Positions 17,304 through 25,336 are shown, numbered from the stretch's first letter. The stretch is DNA of 64,000 nt from an uncultured bacterium (GCA_934875375.1 CAKXHL010000009.1:1-64000); one strand, 5' to 3'. Translations and numbers: made by a program. The notes: generated by a model not told the origin, from the letters alone.

Positions 17304-17364
17304 CACATGTTTGTGTAAGTCATTGTTCGCCGAATGGTTTACACAAACATGTGGGTTTTTCTTT
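17304..17364 (+). promoter_or_regulatory. Terminator-like hairpin in the cold-shock leader
   Basis: A perfect 15-bp inverted repeat (CACATGTTTGTGTAA at 17304-17318 and its complement at 17339-17353), 20-base loop, followed by GGTTTTTCTTTT. It lies between the promoter and the start codon, so it could terminate or attenuate transcription or act as a temperature- or protein-sensitive leader. A terminator for an unseen small RNA is the alternative. Confidence 0.65.
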
Positions 17365-17400
17365 TGGCCCGGAATATAATATTTTTTTGGAGGTACCAAT

Positions 17401-17613
17401 ATGAATCACGGTACAGTAAAATGGTTTAATGCAGACAAAGGATTTGGTTTCATTTCCAATGATGACGGCGGTGAGGATGTATTCGTTCATTTCTCTGCGA
17501 TTATGACTGACGGCTTTAAAACTCTGAACGAAGGCCAGAAAGTTACTTTTGATATTGAGGCTGATCCCAAAAACAGCGGAAAAACCAGAGCTGTAAATGT
17601 TTGCCCGCAGTAA
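17401..17613 (+). CDS. Cold-shock protein (CspA family)
   Basis: A 70-residue single cold-shock domain. It has both RNA-binding motifs, KGFGFIS (RNP1) and VFVHFSAI (RNP2), after the usual HGTVKWFNADKG start, and ends with GKTRAVNV. It acts as an RNA chaperone that melts structure and prevents termination. TTGGAGG precedes the ATG. It is monocistronic, with its own promoter, leader hairpin and terminator. Csp proteins can act as antiterminators, so feedback on its own leader hairpin is possible. Confidence 0.96.
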   Translation: MNHGTVKWFNADKGFGFISNDDGGEDVFVHFSAIMTDGFKTLNEGQKVTFDIEADPKNSGKTRAVNVCPQ

Positions 17614-17628
17614 TTTCTGCCGCAAAGC

Positions 17629-17656
17629 AAAGGCCGGTCTTTTGACCGGCCTTTTT
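17629..17656 (+). terminator. Intrinsic terminator after the cold-shock gene
   Basis: AAAGGCCGGTC / GACCGGCCTTTTT with a 4-base loop. Confidence 0.9.
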
Positions 17657-17867
17657 ATATTCCCCCAAGTCATCTAATAAATTTATTTTGCTCAAAGCCC
17701 GTTTTTCAGAAGAAAGCATTTACAACGGAAAATATCAAACGGGAAACTACACAACGAAATTGGACGCCCTTTTTACTTTTGGACTGATGGGTAATGGCTT
17801 CGTCAATTTCACTATGCGTGATTGAAGCAAAAAATATGATAACGTAAATATAGAGATAAATTGGAAT

Positions 17868-17932
17868 TTACCCTTCTGTTTATATATATCAGTATGTGAA
17901 AACAGAAGGGTAACTGTTGGTTGACACATTTC
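17868..17932. promoter_or_regulatory. Paired inverted repeats upstream of the XRE gene
   Basis: The 385-base gap before the XRE gene holds a perfect 14-bp inverted repeat (TTACCCTTCTGTTT at 17868-17881, complement at 17900-17913) around an 18-base AT-rich loop. A second dyad, CCATGT-GT-ACATGG, sits just after a TTGACA at 17921-17926. They are plausible operators for the XRE regulator. I see no clear -10 box and nothing coding in the rest of the gap. Confidence 0.35.
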
Positions 17933-17998
17933 CATGTGTACATGGTGGTAATGCAACTGAAAAAATGTTATGCTTTTGTCAAAGGAGGCGAACTGACA

Positions 17999-18409
17999 AT
18001 GAATATAGCAGACAGAATACAATATTTGCGAAAACAAAAAGGATACTCTCAGGAGGAACTTGCTGACAAGGTTGGTGTATCAAGACAGGTTGTATCGAAA
18101 TGGGAAAGTGAACAAAGTATGCCAGATTTAGAAAAGATAATTGTTATGAGTGACCTTTTTGAAGTTACAACGGATTATATTCTTAAAGGAATAGAACCAG
18201 TTTCAACAACAAATAGAAAGACAATTAAGACTTTATACTTAGGATTGGTTTCGTTTTTTGCGACCATAGCAGGAATATAGTCTTTTACTGCAAACCGATT
18301 TAGGTTTGATGAATGCTTTGTGATTATTTTAGCAGGAGGTGTTGTCGGATTAGGAATAGCCCTAATGATTCAAGTAATAAGCGGTATGTTTGTAAATAAG
18401 AAAGAATAA
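17999..18409 (+). pseudogene. XRE-family regulator with membrane tail, interrupted by an amber stop
   Basis: ATG 17999 follows AAAGGAGG. The first 65 residues form an XRE helix-turn-helix (ADRIQYLRKQKGYSQEELAD, then VSRQVVSKWESEQS). A hydrophobic segment starts near residue 80. A TAG stop at 18278-18280 ends the frame after ATIAGI, but the same frame continues for 42 codons with a second hydrophobic stretch (ILAGGVVGLGIALMI) to TAA 18409. TGG to TAG is the simplest origin. The shortened 93-residue product keeps the DNA-binding domain and may still work as a soluble repressor. Confidence 0.75.
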
Positions 18410-18608
18410 ATAAAAAGGTAACTTCAGTTTATCGAGCAGTTGCTATCTGTGAATATACCTTCTTTCATTACTTCGACGAAAGGAGGTTATTGATATCCTG
18501 AATTAGTCCAAAAGGTAAAAGGGAGATTTAGGAGCAGGGCTTGCAATCTAAAAAAAGCCATGATAAAATAATAAAGTTAAAGAGAGAAATGGAAAGGCGG
18601 TTTTACCC

Positions 18609-19349
18609 ATGTCCGGACATTCGAAATGGAGTACCATTAAACGAAAAAAAGAAAAAACAGACAGTCAGCGTGCTAAAATTTTTACTAAAATTGGCAGAGA
18701 GATTAGTGTAGCAGTAAAGGAAGGTGGTCCGGATCCTGCTGTAAACGGAAAACTGCGTGATCTGATTTCCAAAGCAAAATCGAATAACGTACCCAATGAT
18801 AACATTGAACGCATTATCAAAAAAGCTAGTGCCGAAGGCGACAAAAATGATTACGAGACCATTTTCTATGAAGGATATGGGCCTTGCGGCGTTGCAGTTA
18901 TTGTTGAGGCCCTGACGGATAACCGGAACCGCACGGCTGGTGATTTGCGCCATTATTTTGATAAGTTTGGCGGGAACTTGGGACAGAACGGCTGTGTTTC
19001 TTTTATGTTTGAACAAAAGGGCCTTATTGTTATTGAAAATACCGGTATTGATGAAGAAAAAATCATGGAAGACTGTATGGAAGCTGGCGCTGCCGATTTT
19101 AAATATGATGAGGACTCTATTGAAATCTTTACCGACCCTGTCGATTTGCGGAATGTGCGGGAGTCGTTGGAAGGAAAAGGATACTCACTGGCTTCTGCGG
19201 AAGTCGAATATATTCCCAGTACAATGACGGCGATTGAAGATCCGGATTTAATTATTAAAATGGGCAAAATGCTGGAAGTAATGGATGACAACGACGATAT
19301 TCAAAATGTATGGCATAACTGGGATAACGAAGAAGATTACGAAGGTTAG
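18609..19349 (+). CDS. yebC: YebC/PmpR-family protein
   Basis: A 246-residue member of the YebC family, once described as transcription regulators and more recently linked to translation of difficult peptide stretches. It begins MSGHSKWSTIKRKK, has IGREISVAVKEGGPDP, the NVPNDNIERIIKKA block and the closing acidic domain. Length is normal. The ATG is preceded by GGAAAGGCGG. It stands alone between the broken XRE gene and a terminator. Confidence 0.95.
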   Translation: MSGHSKWSTIKRKKEKTDSQRAKIFTKIGREISVAVKEGGPDPAVNGKLRDLISKAKSNNVPNDNIERIIKKASAEGDKNDYETIFYEGYGPCGVAVIVEALTDNRNRTAGDLRHYFDKFGGNLGQNGCVSFMFEQKGLIVIENTGIDEEKIMEDCMEAGAADFKYDEDSIEIFTDPVDLRNVRESLEGKGYSLASAEVEYIPSTMTAIEDPDLIIKMGKMLEVMDDNDDIQNVWHNWDNEEDYEG

Positions 19350-19360
19350 CTGCAGTTGGT

Positions 19361-19398
19361 AAAATGAGGCTCACTTGAGAACAAGTGAGCCTCATTTT
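19361..19398 (+). terminator. Intrinsic terminator after yebC
   Basis: AAAATGAGGCTCACTTG / CAAGTGAGCCTCATTTT with a 4-base loop, bidirectional in form. Confidence 0.9.
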
Positions 19399-19448
19399 AT
19401 ACTGCTATTTGATTTTTCTCTTCAAATCAGAATATTTGTTCTTTTTTC

Positions 19449-19500
19449 TTGACTTTTAAACGAACATACGTTACAATACAAACAGAAGAACACACGTTCT
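19449..19500 (+). promoter_or_regulatory. SOS promoter with two LexA (DinR) boxes
   Basis: TTGACT (19449-19454), 17 bases, TACAAT (19472-19477). Box 1 CGAACATACGTTAC (19461-19474) lies between the -35 and -10. Box 2 AGAACACACGTTCT (19487-19500), a GAAC-N4-GTTC palindrome, lies just downstream. Both fit the Gram-positive consensus CGAACRNRYGTTYC with one or two mismatches. Confidence 0.8.
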
Positions 19501-19521
19501 GATTATGAAGGGGGAGTAAAA

Positions 19522-19779
19522 ATGAAAAAAATCTTTATGATATTGGTTATGATTGGTACGGTTATGTTGTTCGGTACAGCAGGTGCCAGCGATGTGGGGA
19601 ATATTACAGTTGGCCGGGCATGTATGCAGGGGATCGCTTCTGTTGGTTTTTTATTTTCCGGCATGTTTGGGATGCTGCTTTGTCGCATGGATGAAATTCG
19701 TATGCGCCGCAACCGTCGTTATCGGGAGGCAAAACGGCGTGTATCAACTAAAGAAACATACGTTTATATTGAGCGTTAG
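19522..19779 (+). CDS. Small SOS-controlled membrane protein
   Basis: An 85-residue protein with an N-terminal hydrophobic segment (residues 3-23, possibly a signal anchor ending GTAGAS), a second hydrophobic stretch (about 36-56, SVGFLFSGMFGMLL) and a very basic tail (RMRRNRRYREAKRR). I do not recognise a family. Two LexA boxes overlap its promoter, so it should be induced by DNA damage. Small single- or double-pass proteins under LexA in other Gram-positives (YneA, SosA) delay cell division, but this one lacks a LysM domain and the similarity is only in design. AAGGGGGAG precedes the ATG. Confidence 0.75.
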   Translation: MKKIFMILVMIGTVMLFGTAGASDVGNITVGRACMQGIASVGFLFSGMFGMLLCRMDEIRMRRNRRYREAKRRVSTKETYVYIER

Positions 19780-19863
19780 AAACTTTGATGCAAAGATTTT
19801 GCCTAAATTTGTTTTTGATTTTTATGTTTTTTTATTAGATTCAGGTAAATTAAAAAAATACAG

Positions 19864-19892
19864 TTGACTTTTTTTCAGAAAGTTGTTAAGAT
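19864..19892 (+). promoter_or_regulatory. Promoter of the T-box operon
   Basis: TTGACT (19864-19869), 17 bases, TAAGAT (19887-19892). It reads into the T-box leader. Confidence 0.65.
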
Positions 19893-19897
19893 AATTG

Positions 19898-20170
19898 CAA
19901 CTTCATAAAGTCAACGCGTGGATAGGGATTAGTAAGATTCGCTGGAATATACAGAGAGCCGCGGTTTGCTGGAAAGCGGTTATTGCAGAGTTTTTGAACT
20001 CACCCTTGAGCGGTCAGCTGAATGATGAACAGTAGGCTCGAACGGTTTTTTCCGCCGATATCGGAAAGCGCGTTAATTGACGCGTAAAAGTGGGCATGTT
20101 TATGTCAACAGAAGTGGTACCGCGGAGGTTTCGCCTTCGTCTTCTTTTTAAGAAGACGAAGGCTTTTTTA
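19898..20170 (+). promoter_or_regulatory. T-box riboswitch, leucine (CUC) specifier
   Basis: Stem I landmarks are present: the AGTA segment (GGGATTAGTAAG near 19930), AGAGAGCCG in the distal part, and the specifier loop GAA-CTC-A-CCCTTGAG. The specifier CTC is at 19999-20001; alignment to the GAAA-GGC-A-UUCUUGAG loop of a glycine T-box fixes the frame. The T-box core GTGGTACCGCGG lies at 20114-20125. TGGT would pair with an ACCA tRNA end, fitting tRNA-Leu (discriminator A). The terminator GCCTTCGTCTTCTT / AAGAAGACGAAGGC plus T6 is at 20133-20169. Uncharged tRNA-Leu would turn on the downstream genes. Confidence 0.93.
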
Positions 20171-20208
20171 TTGGGCCAAATGGAAAAATGATGAGAGGAG
20201 AATGAGCG

Positions 20209-21879
20209 ATGGACGATATGATGAATATTACGGTGAGTAAGCTCTTGGAGCAGGTAGCAAGGCAATATCCTGAGGATGAAGCGGTTAAATTTACTGACCG
20301 GGATTATCGTCGCACTTGGAAAGAGTTCAACGAAGAGGCGGAAACCATTGCCAAAGGCTTTTTGGAAATGGGAATCCAAAAAGGCGACCATGTGGCGATT
20401 TGGGCAACGAATGTGCCGGAGTGGATGCTGACCTTCTTTGCCTGTACCAAAATTGGCGCTGTACTGGTTACCGTCAATACGGCGTATAAAGTTTTTGAAT
20501 TGGAATATCTGCTCCGCCAGTCTGATTCGAAAATGCTGGTTATGATTGACCGGTTTAAAAAGAACGATTATGTTCAGATTATCAACGAGCTTTGCCCTAC
20601 CCTGAAAGACTGCAAACCGGGTGAGTATGATAACCCGATGCTGCCGTATTTGAAAACGGTTGTTTATGCCGGCAATCAGGAAACAGCTCCTGCCGGTATG
20701 CTTCATTGGAAAGAGCTGTATCAAAAGGCAGAGAAAATCGATGAGGAAACGTTTCGTGAAGTCTATGACAGCGTAAACCCGCAGGACATCTGTAATATGC
20801 AGTACACCTCAGGTACAACGGGCTTTCCAAAAGGCGTTATGCTGACTCATTACAATATTGTAAACAATGGTAAAGCTATCGGTGACTGCATGAAGTTTAC
20901 ACACGATGATAAGCTGTGTATTGTGGTTCCATTTTTCCATTGTTTTGGAATGGTGCTTGCTATGATGGCATGCTTGACTCATTCTACTGCGATGGTACCG
21001 GTGGATGTTTACAGTCCGGTCAAAGTAATGGACGCGCTGCAAAATGAAAGATGCACAGCATTTCATGGCGTGCCAACGATGTTTATCGGCATGCTGGAAC
21101 ATCCAGATTTTGCGAAATACGATTTTTCTCATATGCGCACTGGCATTATGGCTGGTTCGCCCTGCCCGATCAAAGTGATGGAACAAGTAGTGGAAAAGAT
21201 GAATATGCGGGAAATTACCATTACTTACGGCCAGACCGAGGCCTCTCCCGCCACGACAATGACTACAACTGACGATAGTCTGGAGCTTCGGGTTAGTACG
21301 GTTGGGCGCTCCATGCCGCATGTGGAGACCAAAATCATTGATCCGGAAACTGGTGAAACGCTGGGGCCGGGGCAGACTGGTGAATTTTGTTCTCGCGGTT
21401 ACAATACAATGAAGGGTTATTACAAAATGGAGGAAGCAACCCGCCAGGTGATTGATAAAGATGGCTGGCTGCACTCTGGAGACCTTGCAACTGTGGACGA
21501 AAAAGGGTATTATAAGATTACAGGCCGAATCAAGGATATGATTATTCGCGGCGGCGAAAATATCTATCCGAAGGAGATTGAAGAGTTTTTGTATACCCAC
21601 CCGTCTATCAGCGACGTTCAAGTAATTGGAGTACCCAGCAAGCGGTACGGAGAAGAAATCATGGCGTGCATTATTTTAAAAGAAGGCTGCACGTTGACAG
21701 AAGAGGAAGTAAAAGACTTTGTCCGTTCCAGCATGGCGCGGCATAAGATTCCCAGCTTTGTAGCTTTTGTAGAGTCGTTCCCCATGAACGCGGCTGGGAA
21801 GATACAGAAGTTTAAGTTGAGAGAATGGGCGGTTGAATATTTAAATCTCCAGGAAGCGGCCTCGATTGAAACAGCATAA
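20209..21879 (+). CDS. AMP-binding acyl-CoA synthetase
   Basis: A 556-residue ANL-superfamily ligase that activates a carboxylic acid with ATP and CoA. The ATP loop YTSGTTGFPKGVM is near residue 203, the Tyr-Gly-x-Thr-Glu motif (ITYGQTEASP) is near 345, GRIKDMIIRGGENIYP is near 440, and the catalytic lysine motif NAAGKIQKFKLRE is near the C-terminus. It resembles FadD-like medium/long or short branched-chain fatty acid CoA ligases. GAGAGGAG precedes ATG 20209. A leucine T-box in front of such a gene is unusual. Activation of isovalerate or other leucine-derived acids is a reasonable guess, not shown. Confidence 0.93.
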   Translation: MDDMMNITVSKLLEQVARQYPEDEAVKFTDRDYRRTWKEFNEEAETIAKGFLEMGIQKGDHVAIWATNVPEWMLTFFACTKIGAVLVTVNTAYKVFELEYLLRQSDSKMLVMIDRFKKNDYVQIINELCPTLKDCKPGEYDNPMLPYLKTVVYAGNQETAPAGMLHWKELYQKAEKIDEETFREVYDSVNPQDICNMQYTSGTTGFPKGVMLTHYNIVNNGKAIGDCMKFTHDDKLCIVVPFFHCFGMVLAMMACLTHSTAMVPVDVYSPVKVMDALQNERCTAFHGVPTMFIGMLEHPDFAKYDFSHMRTGIMAGSPCPIKVMEQVVEKMNMREITITYGQTEASPATTMTTTDDSLELRVSTVGRSMPHVETKIIDPETGETLGPGQTGEFCSRGYNTMKGYYKMEEATRQVIDKDGWLHSGDLATVDEKGYYKITGRIKDMIIRGGENIYPKEIEEFLYTHPSISDVQVIGVPSKRYGEEIMACIILKEGCTLTEEEVKDFVRSSMARHKIPSFVAFVESFPMNAAGKIQKFKLREWAVEYLNLQEAASIETA

Positions 21880-21904
21880 ATTTCTTTCGGGAGCGTGTAA
21901 CGGA

Positions 21905-23593
21905 ATGACCCCAAACAATGTAAAACTTTGCATGGGCTGTATGAATCCTTTGCCGGATAGAACAGACAAATGTCCTCATTGCGGCTATCAGGAGGGGACC
22001 CCCTATAGTTTGACCTACCTGCAGCCGGGTACTGTGCTGAAGGAACGGTATTTAATCGGCAAGGTGATAGAAAAAAACAACGAAGGTGCCACTTATATTT
22101 CTTATGATCAGACCGAAGATAAAAAAGTTCTGATTCGGGAATTTATGCCGGAGCAAATTGCAGAACGCAATGAATCCAATCAGTACATTCGGCCTAAGAC
22201 GGGATATGAGCGCCAGTTTAAAACGGCACTGTCGGATTTTGTAGAACTTTCCCGCCAACTGCTGGCACTGGATAAGATTACCAGCATGGTACCGGTGATG
22301 GATCGCTTTGTGGATAACGATACGGTTTACGTGGTGTATCGCTACATCCGGTCATTGACTCTTTCTGCTTTTTTGCAGCGCAACGGTGGAGAACTGACTT
22401 GGAGCCAGACTAAAAAGATGTTTCTTCCGTTGTTGAATACCCTGTCTCAGCTGCATAAGAAGGGAATCATTCACCGGGGAATCAGCACGGAAACGATTTT
22501 GGTAGATCAGGATAATAAGCTATGGTTGACCGGGTTCTGTATTGCGGATATCCGGGCAGAAGGGGGAGACGCAGGTGCGTCTCTTTTCGAAGGCTATGCG
22601 GCGCCAGAACAGTATTCGTTGAATAGCTGGCAGGGAAATTGGACAGATGTATATGGGATTTCTGCAGTGTTGTACCGGGTACTCACAGGTACCCGACCAT
22701 CGGATGGCAACAGCCGCCGCATCAGCGATGACCTTTGTCCGCCGGACGAACTCAATAGAAAAATTCCGGCTAATATTTCTGATGCTATTTTTTCGGGGAT
22801 GGTAGTATCTAGCGAAAAACGTGTCCAGAGTATTGACGAGTTTACCGGCCTTTTGCTGGAGGAAGGAGATACTCATACTGCCGTTTTCGAATCTTCCAAA
22901 GTGAATCTGGAGATTAAAAAGAAAAAGCCGAAAAACCGGAAAGTCCGGGTCGCTGTTTGGGCGATGGTTGTTACCACGCTCATTTTGCTAGGATTGATGT
23001 TCTGGGTGCTACATACACTAGGTATTTTTAGGCAGGAGGAGACCTCCAAGCCTTCCCAAACCATCTCCTATTTGGATGGCCAATCCTCTGGGGCAGATTC
23101 TGTGGTTTCGGCGGATGGTGTACCCGATTTTGTGGGAAAAGATATTGATGCAATCAAAAATAATCCAGACTATACAAATCGTTTTGAGTTTATTGTAAAA
23201 GAAGATTATAACGAGGAATATCCCAACAAAAATATCGTATATGATCAGAACCCGGCAAAAGGTACGCCTATGCCAAACAAAGGTTATGTGACGCTGTATG
23301 TGAGCAAGGGTTCCGAAATGGTTTCCATGCCGGGATTAAAGGGAAGTACTTTGGAGTTTGCAACGAAGACGCTGACCGAAAATGAGCTGAAATATGAAGT
23401 GGTATATATTGTGGATGCTTCAGCTGAATCGGGCTTAGTGATTCGTACCGTTCCAGCAGAAGGTGAGATGGTCAGCAAAAAGACCAGCACCATTTATCTG
23501 TATATCAAAGACGATGGGGCAGCCTCTTCTTCCGGTCACTTCGGCGGCGGTGCAGTTGGCTTACAAGAGGACGAAGAAGAGGACGATGAGTAG
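21905..23593 (+). CDS. Zinc-ribbon/pseudokinase membrane protein with PASTA domains
   Basis: A 562-residue protein laid out as a Ser/Thr kinase of the PrkC type: C-x2-C zinc ribbon (CMGCMNPLPDRTDKCPHC), kinase fold (about 45-300), a membrane helix (about 348-372), two PASTA-like domains (about 404-475 and 476-545) and an acidic tail. The catalytic residues are lost: HRD is HRG (IIHRGISTETI), the metal Asp of DFG is absent (LTGFCIAD), the Asn of the catalytic loop is Thr, the glycine loop is degenerate (KVIEKNNEGATY) and Arg replaces the usual Lys (VLIREF). It is therefore a pseudokinase sensor. The start follows GGGAG, 25 bases after the acyl-CoA synthetase. Confidence 0.85.
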   Translation: MTPNNVKLCMGCMNPLPDRTDKCPHCGYQEGTPYSLTYLQPGTVLKERYLIGKVIEKNNEGATYISYDQTEDKKVLIREFMPEQIAERNESNQYIRPKTGYERQFKTALSDFVELSRQLLALDKITSMVPVMDRFVDNDTVYVVYRYIRSLTLSAFLQRNGGELTWSQTKKMFLPLLNTLSQLHKKGIIHRGISTETILVDQDNKLWLTGFCIADIRAEGGDAGASLFEGYAAPEQYSLNSWQGNWTDVYGISAVLYRVLTGTRPSDGNSRRISDDLCPPDELNRKIPANISDAIFSGMVVSSEKRVQSIDEFTGLLLEEGDTHTAVFESSKVNLEIKKKKPKNRKVRVAVWAMVVTTLILLGLMFWVLHTLGIFRQEETSKPSQTISYLDGQSSGADSVVSADGVPDFVGKDIDAIKNNPDYTNRFEFIVKEDYNEEYPNKNIVYDQNPAKGTPMPNKGYVTLYVSKGSEMVSMPGLKGSTLEFATKTLTENELKYEVVYIVDASAESGLVIRTVPAEGEMVSKKTSTIYLYIKDDGAASSSGHFGGGAVGLQEDEEEDDE

Positions 23594-23629
23594 GGATTAT
23601 TTCTCATAATCATGAAAGGATGATGCAAT

Positions 23630-24442
23630 ATGAAGCTTTCCTTGTCAACGCTGGGGTGCCCCGGCTGGTCTTGGAATGAGATTTTTGCTACGGCCAAAGA
23701 TCTTGGCATGAACGGGATTGAAGTACGCGGTGTGGCCAATGAAATGTTTGCGCCAGCGATATCGGTGTTCAATCAGGGAAAACGCATGGAGACTCTGGAA
23801 CGGATTGAAAAGTCTGGCATGCAGCTTTCTATGCTGACCTCCGGCGCCTGCTTAGGCGGGGCGGATTCGGATAAATATATGCAGGAGGCAAAAGCTTATA
23901 TTGATTTTGCAGAAATTGTAAAATCCCCTTATGTAAGAGTAATGGTTTCTTCGGTTCCGCAGCCGACGGGAAAGGAAGACCTTGCTCAAACAAGGGAGCT
24001 ATACGCGCAACTTTGTGCTTATGCGGAGGGAAAAGAGGTAAAGGTTCTTATCGAGACCAATGGCGCGCTGGCGAATTCCCAGGCGCTGGCGCAGATGATG
24101 CGCACCATTCATTCTCCTAGTTCTGGTGTTTTGTGGGATATCCATCATCCATACCGTTTTTACCATGAAACGCCGAAAGAAACTTATGAAAATCTGAAAG
24201 ATTGGATCTGTTATCTGCACGTCAAGGATTCGGTAATGAAAGACGGACAGGTGGAATACCGGATGATGGGATATGGCGACGTACCGGTATTTGATACACT
24301 GAAAATACTGCATGAAGGCGGATACGACGGATATATTTCACTGGAATGGGTCAAGCGCTGGTGTCCTGATCTGCAGGAGCCGGGAATCGTTTTTGCCCAT
24401 TATGCGACCTATATGCGATATCTTTTAAATCAGTTGGATTAA
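23630..24442 (+). CDS. Sugar phosphate isomerase/epimerase (xylose-isomerase-like TIM barrel)
   Basis: A 270-residue TIM-barrel protein of the AP-endonuclease-2/IolE family. It starts MKLSLSTLGCPGWSW with GIEVRGVANE. Likely metal ligands are Glu in LIETNG, the His in DIHHPYRF, the His in YLHVKDS and the Glu in SLEWVKRW. Such enzymes isomerise or dehydrate sugars or polyols. GAAAGGATG lies before the ATG, 36 bases after the pseudokinase, so it is probably in the same T-box operon. The true substrate is unknown. Confidence 0.85.
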   Translation: MKLSLSTLGCPGWSWNEIFATAKDLGMNGIEVRGVANEMFAPAISVFNQGKRMETLERIEKSGMQLSMLTSGACLGGADSDKYMQEAKAYIDFAEIVKSPYVRVMVSSVPQPTGKEDLAQTRELYAQLCAYAEGKEVKVLIETNGALANSQALAQMMRTIHSPSSGVLWDIHHPYRFYHETPKETYENLKDWICYLHVKDSVMKDGQVEYRMMGYGDVPVFDTLKILHEGGYDGYISLEWVKRWCPDLQEPGIVFAHYATYMRYLLNQLD

Positions 24443-24499
24443 AAAGCTGTCCGGAGCTCCATCTCATTAGAAAAGCGCAATGGGTAAAGAAACAAATGA

Positions 24500-24541
24500 A
24501 ACAGCCGCAAGCCATTATTTAATGGCTTGCGGCTGTTTTTG
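24500..24541 (+). terminator. Terminator after the TIM-barrel gene
   Basis: AACAGCCGCAAGCCATT / AATGGCTTGCGGCTGTT, a 4-base loop and TTTTG. Confidence 0.9.
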
Positions 24542-24547
24542 TTGCCT

Positions 24548-25255
24548 TAAGGCTTAACAAAACCCCTGGTTCAACCAGGGGTAAATAAAAAAGCCTTGGC
24601 AAATAAAACCTCCGTGCAACAATCGAGATGGTTTGGCAACCGCATCACGAAAGAGCAAGGAGGAAAAATGAGGTAAAGCATACGGCACATTCCAGCTATC
24701 GGTGCGAATATCACCTGGTATTTGCACCGAAGTACCGGAGCAAAGTAATTTACAAGGCGTTACACAAGGACATCATCGAAATCATCAAAAAACTGTGCAA
24801 GGAGATGAAAGTAGAGATCATCGAGGGAGAGGCATGCCCAGACCATCTGCACCTTTTAGTGAGTATATGAGTATAGCACAGTTCGTGGGGACACTCAAGA
24901 GTAAAAGTACACTGATGATTCTCGACAGACACGCGAATCTGAAGTATAAATATGGAAGCCGAAATTTTTGGTGTAGGGGGTACTTTGCGGACACGGTAGG
25001 AAAGAATGCGAAGATGATCCAGGAGTATATCCAAAACCAGTTGGAAGAAGATTTGGCAAGTGACCAAATTTCCCTAAAGGAGTATATGGACCCGTTTACG
25101 GGTAGCAAGAGAAAGTAGGCAAAAGAAAACAGCCGCTTTTAGCGGCTGCCTGTAATAGTGATGCGATGGCAAACTCTCGGTACCCCTTTCAGGGGTCAAC
25201 AAGTACTGACCCCTCCGGGGTTTGAGCAAACCACTAGTTTACTTGTGGTTTTGAT
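24548..25255 (+). mobile_element. IS200/IS605-type insertion sequence remnant
   Basis: A short single-gene element with subterminal hairpins instead of inverted ends. The left end has CCCCTGGTT / AACCAGGGG (24563-24582). The right end has three hairpins between 25172 and 25255, including CCCCTTTCAGGGG, CCCCTCCGGGG and AAACCACTAGT / ACTTGTGGTTT. A CCTCC at 24609-24613 can pair with the transposase ribosome site GGAGG, the usual IS200 translational brake. The element is inert because tnpA is interrupted. Exact boundaries are uncertain. Confidence 0.7.
24673..25118 (+). pseudogene. IS200-type transposase TnpA (Y1 HUH), frameshifted by a small deletion
   Basis: The first part reads HTAHSSYRCEYHLVFAPKYR with the HUH motif CPDHLHLLVSI. 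The second part, one frame back, reads MSIAQFVGTLKSKS and has the C-terminal region with FWCRGYFADTVGKNAKMIQEYI; the catalytic Tyr is presumably the Tyr of this last motif. About 10-11 bases are missing between GTGAGTAT and ATGAGTATAG (near 24860-24875), probably by slippage between the GAGTAT repeats. The start codon is also unclear. The product would be inactive. Confidence 0.8.
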
Positions 25256-25297
25256 TTTTTCCGCATTTTCTTGGAAGAAAAGTTTGGATGATACGAA

Positions 25298-25336
25298 TAA
25301 AACGCCTCTGCTGAAAAATTCAGCAGAGGCGTTCAT
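25298..25336 (-). terminator. Terminator after rpsR
   Basis: AACGCCTCTGCTGAA / TTCAGCAGAGGCGTT followed by TTTTA on the minus strand. It closes the rpsF-ssb-rpsR operon. Confidence 0.85.

Noticed and set aside
18278..18280. Pyrrolysine or other recoding of TAG in the XRE gene
   Set aside because: A second TAG (40518) sits at an AAG-like site in an unrelated gene; no pyrrolysine genes are in view, and simple nonsense mutations explain both.
20809..21621. A 270-codon minus-strand frame inside the acyl-CoA synthetase gene
   Set aside because: The plus-strand gene has complete ligase motifs; the antisense frame has no start signal or family pattern.
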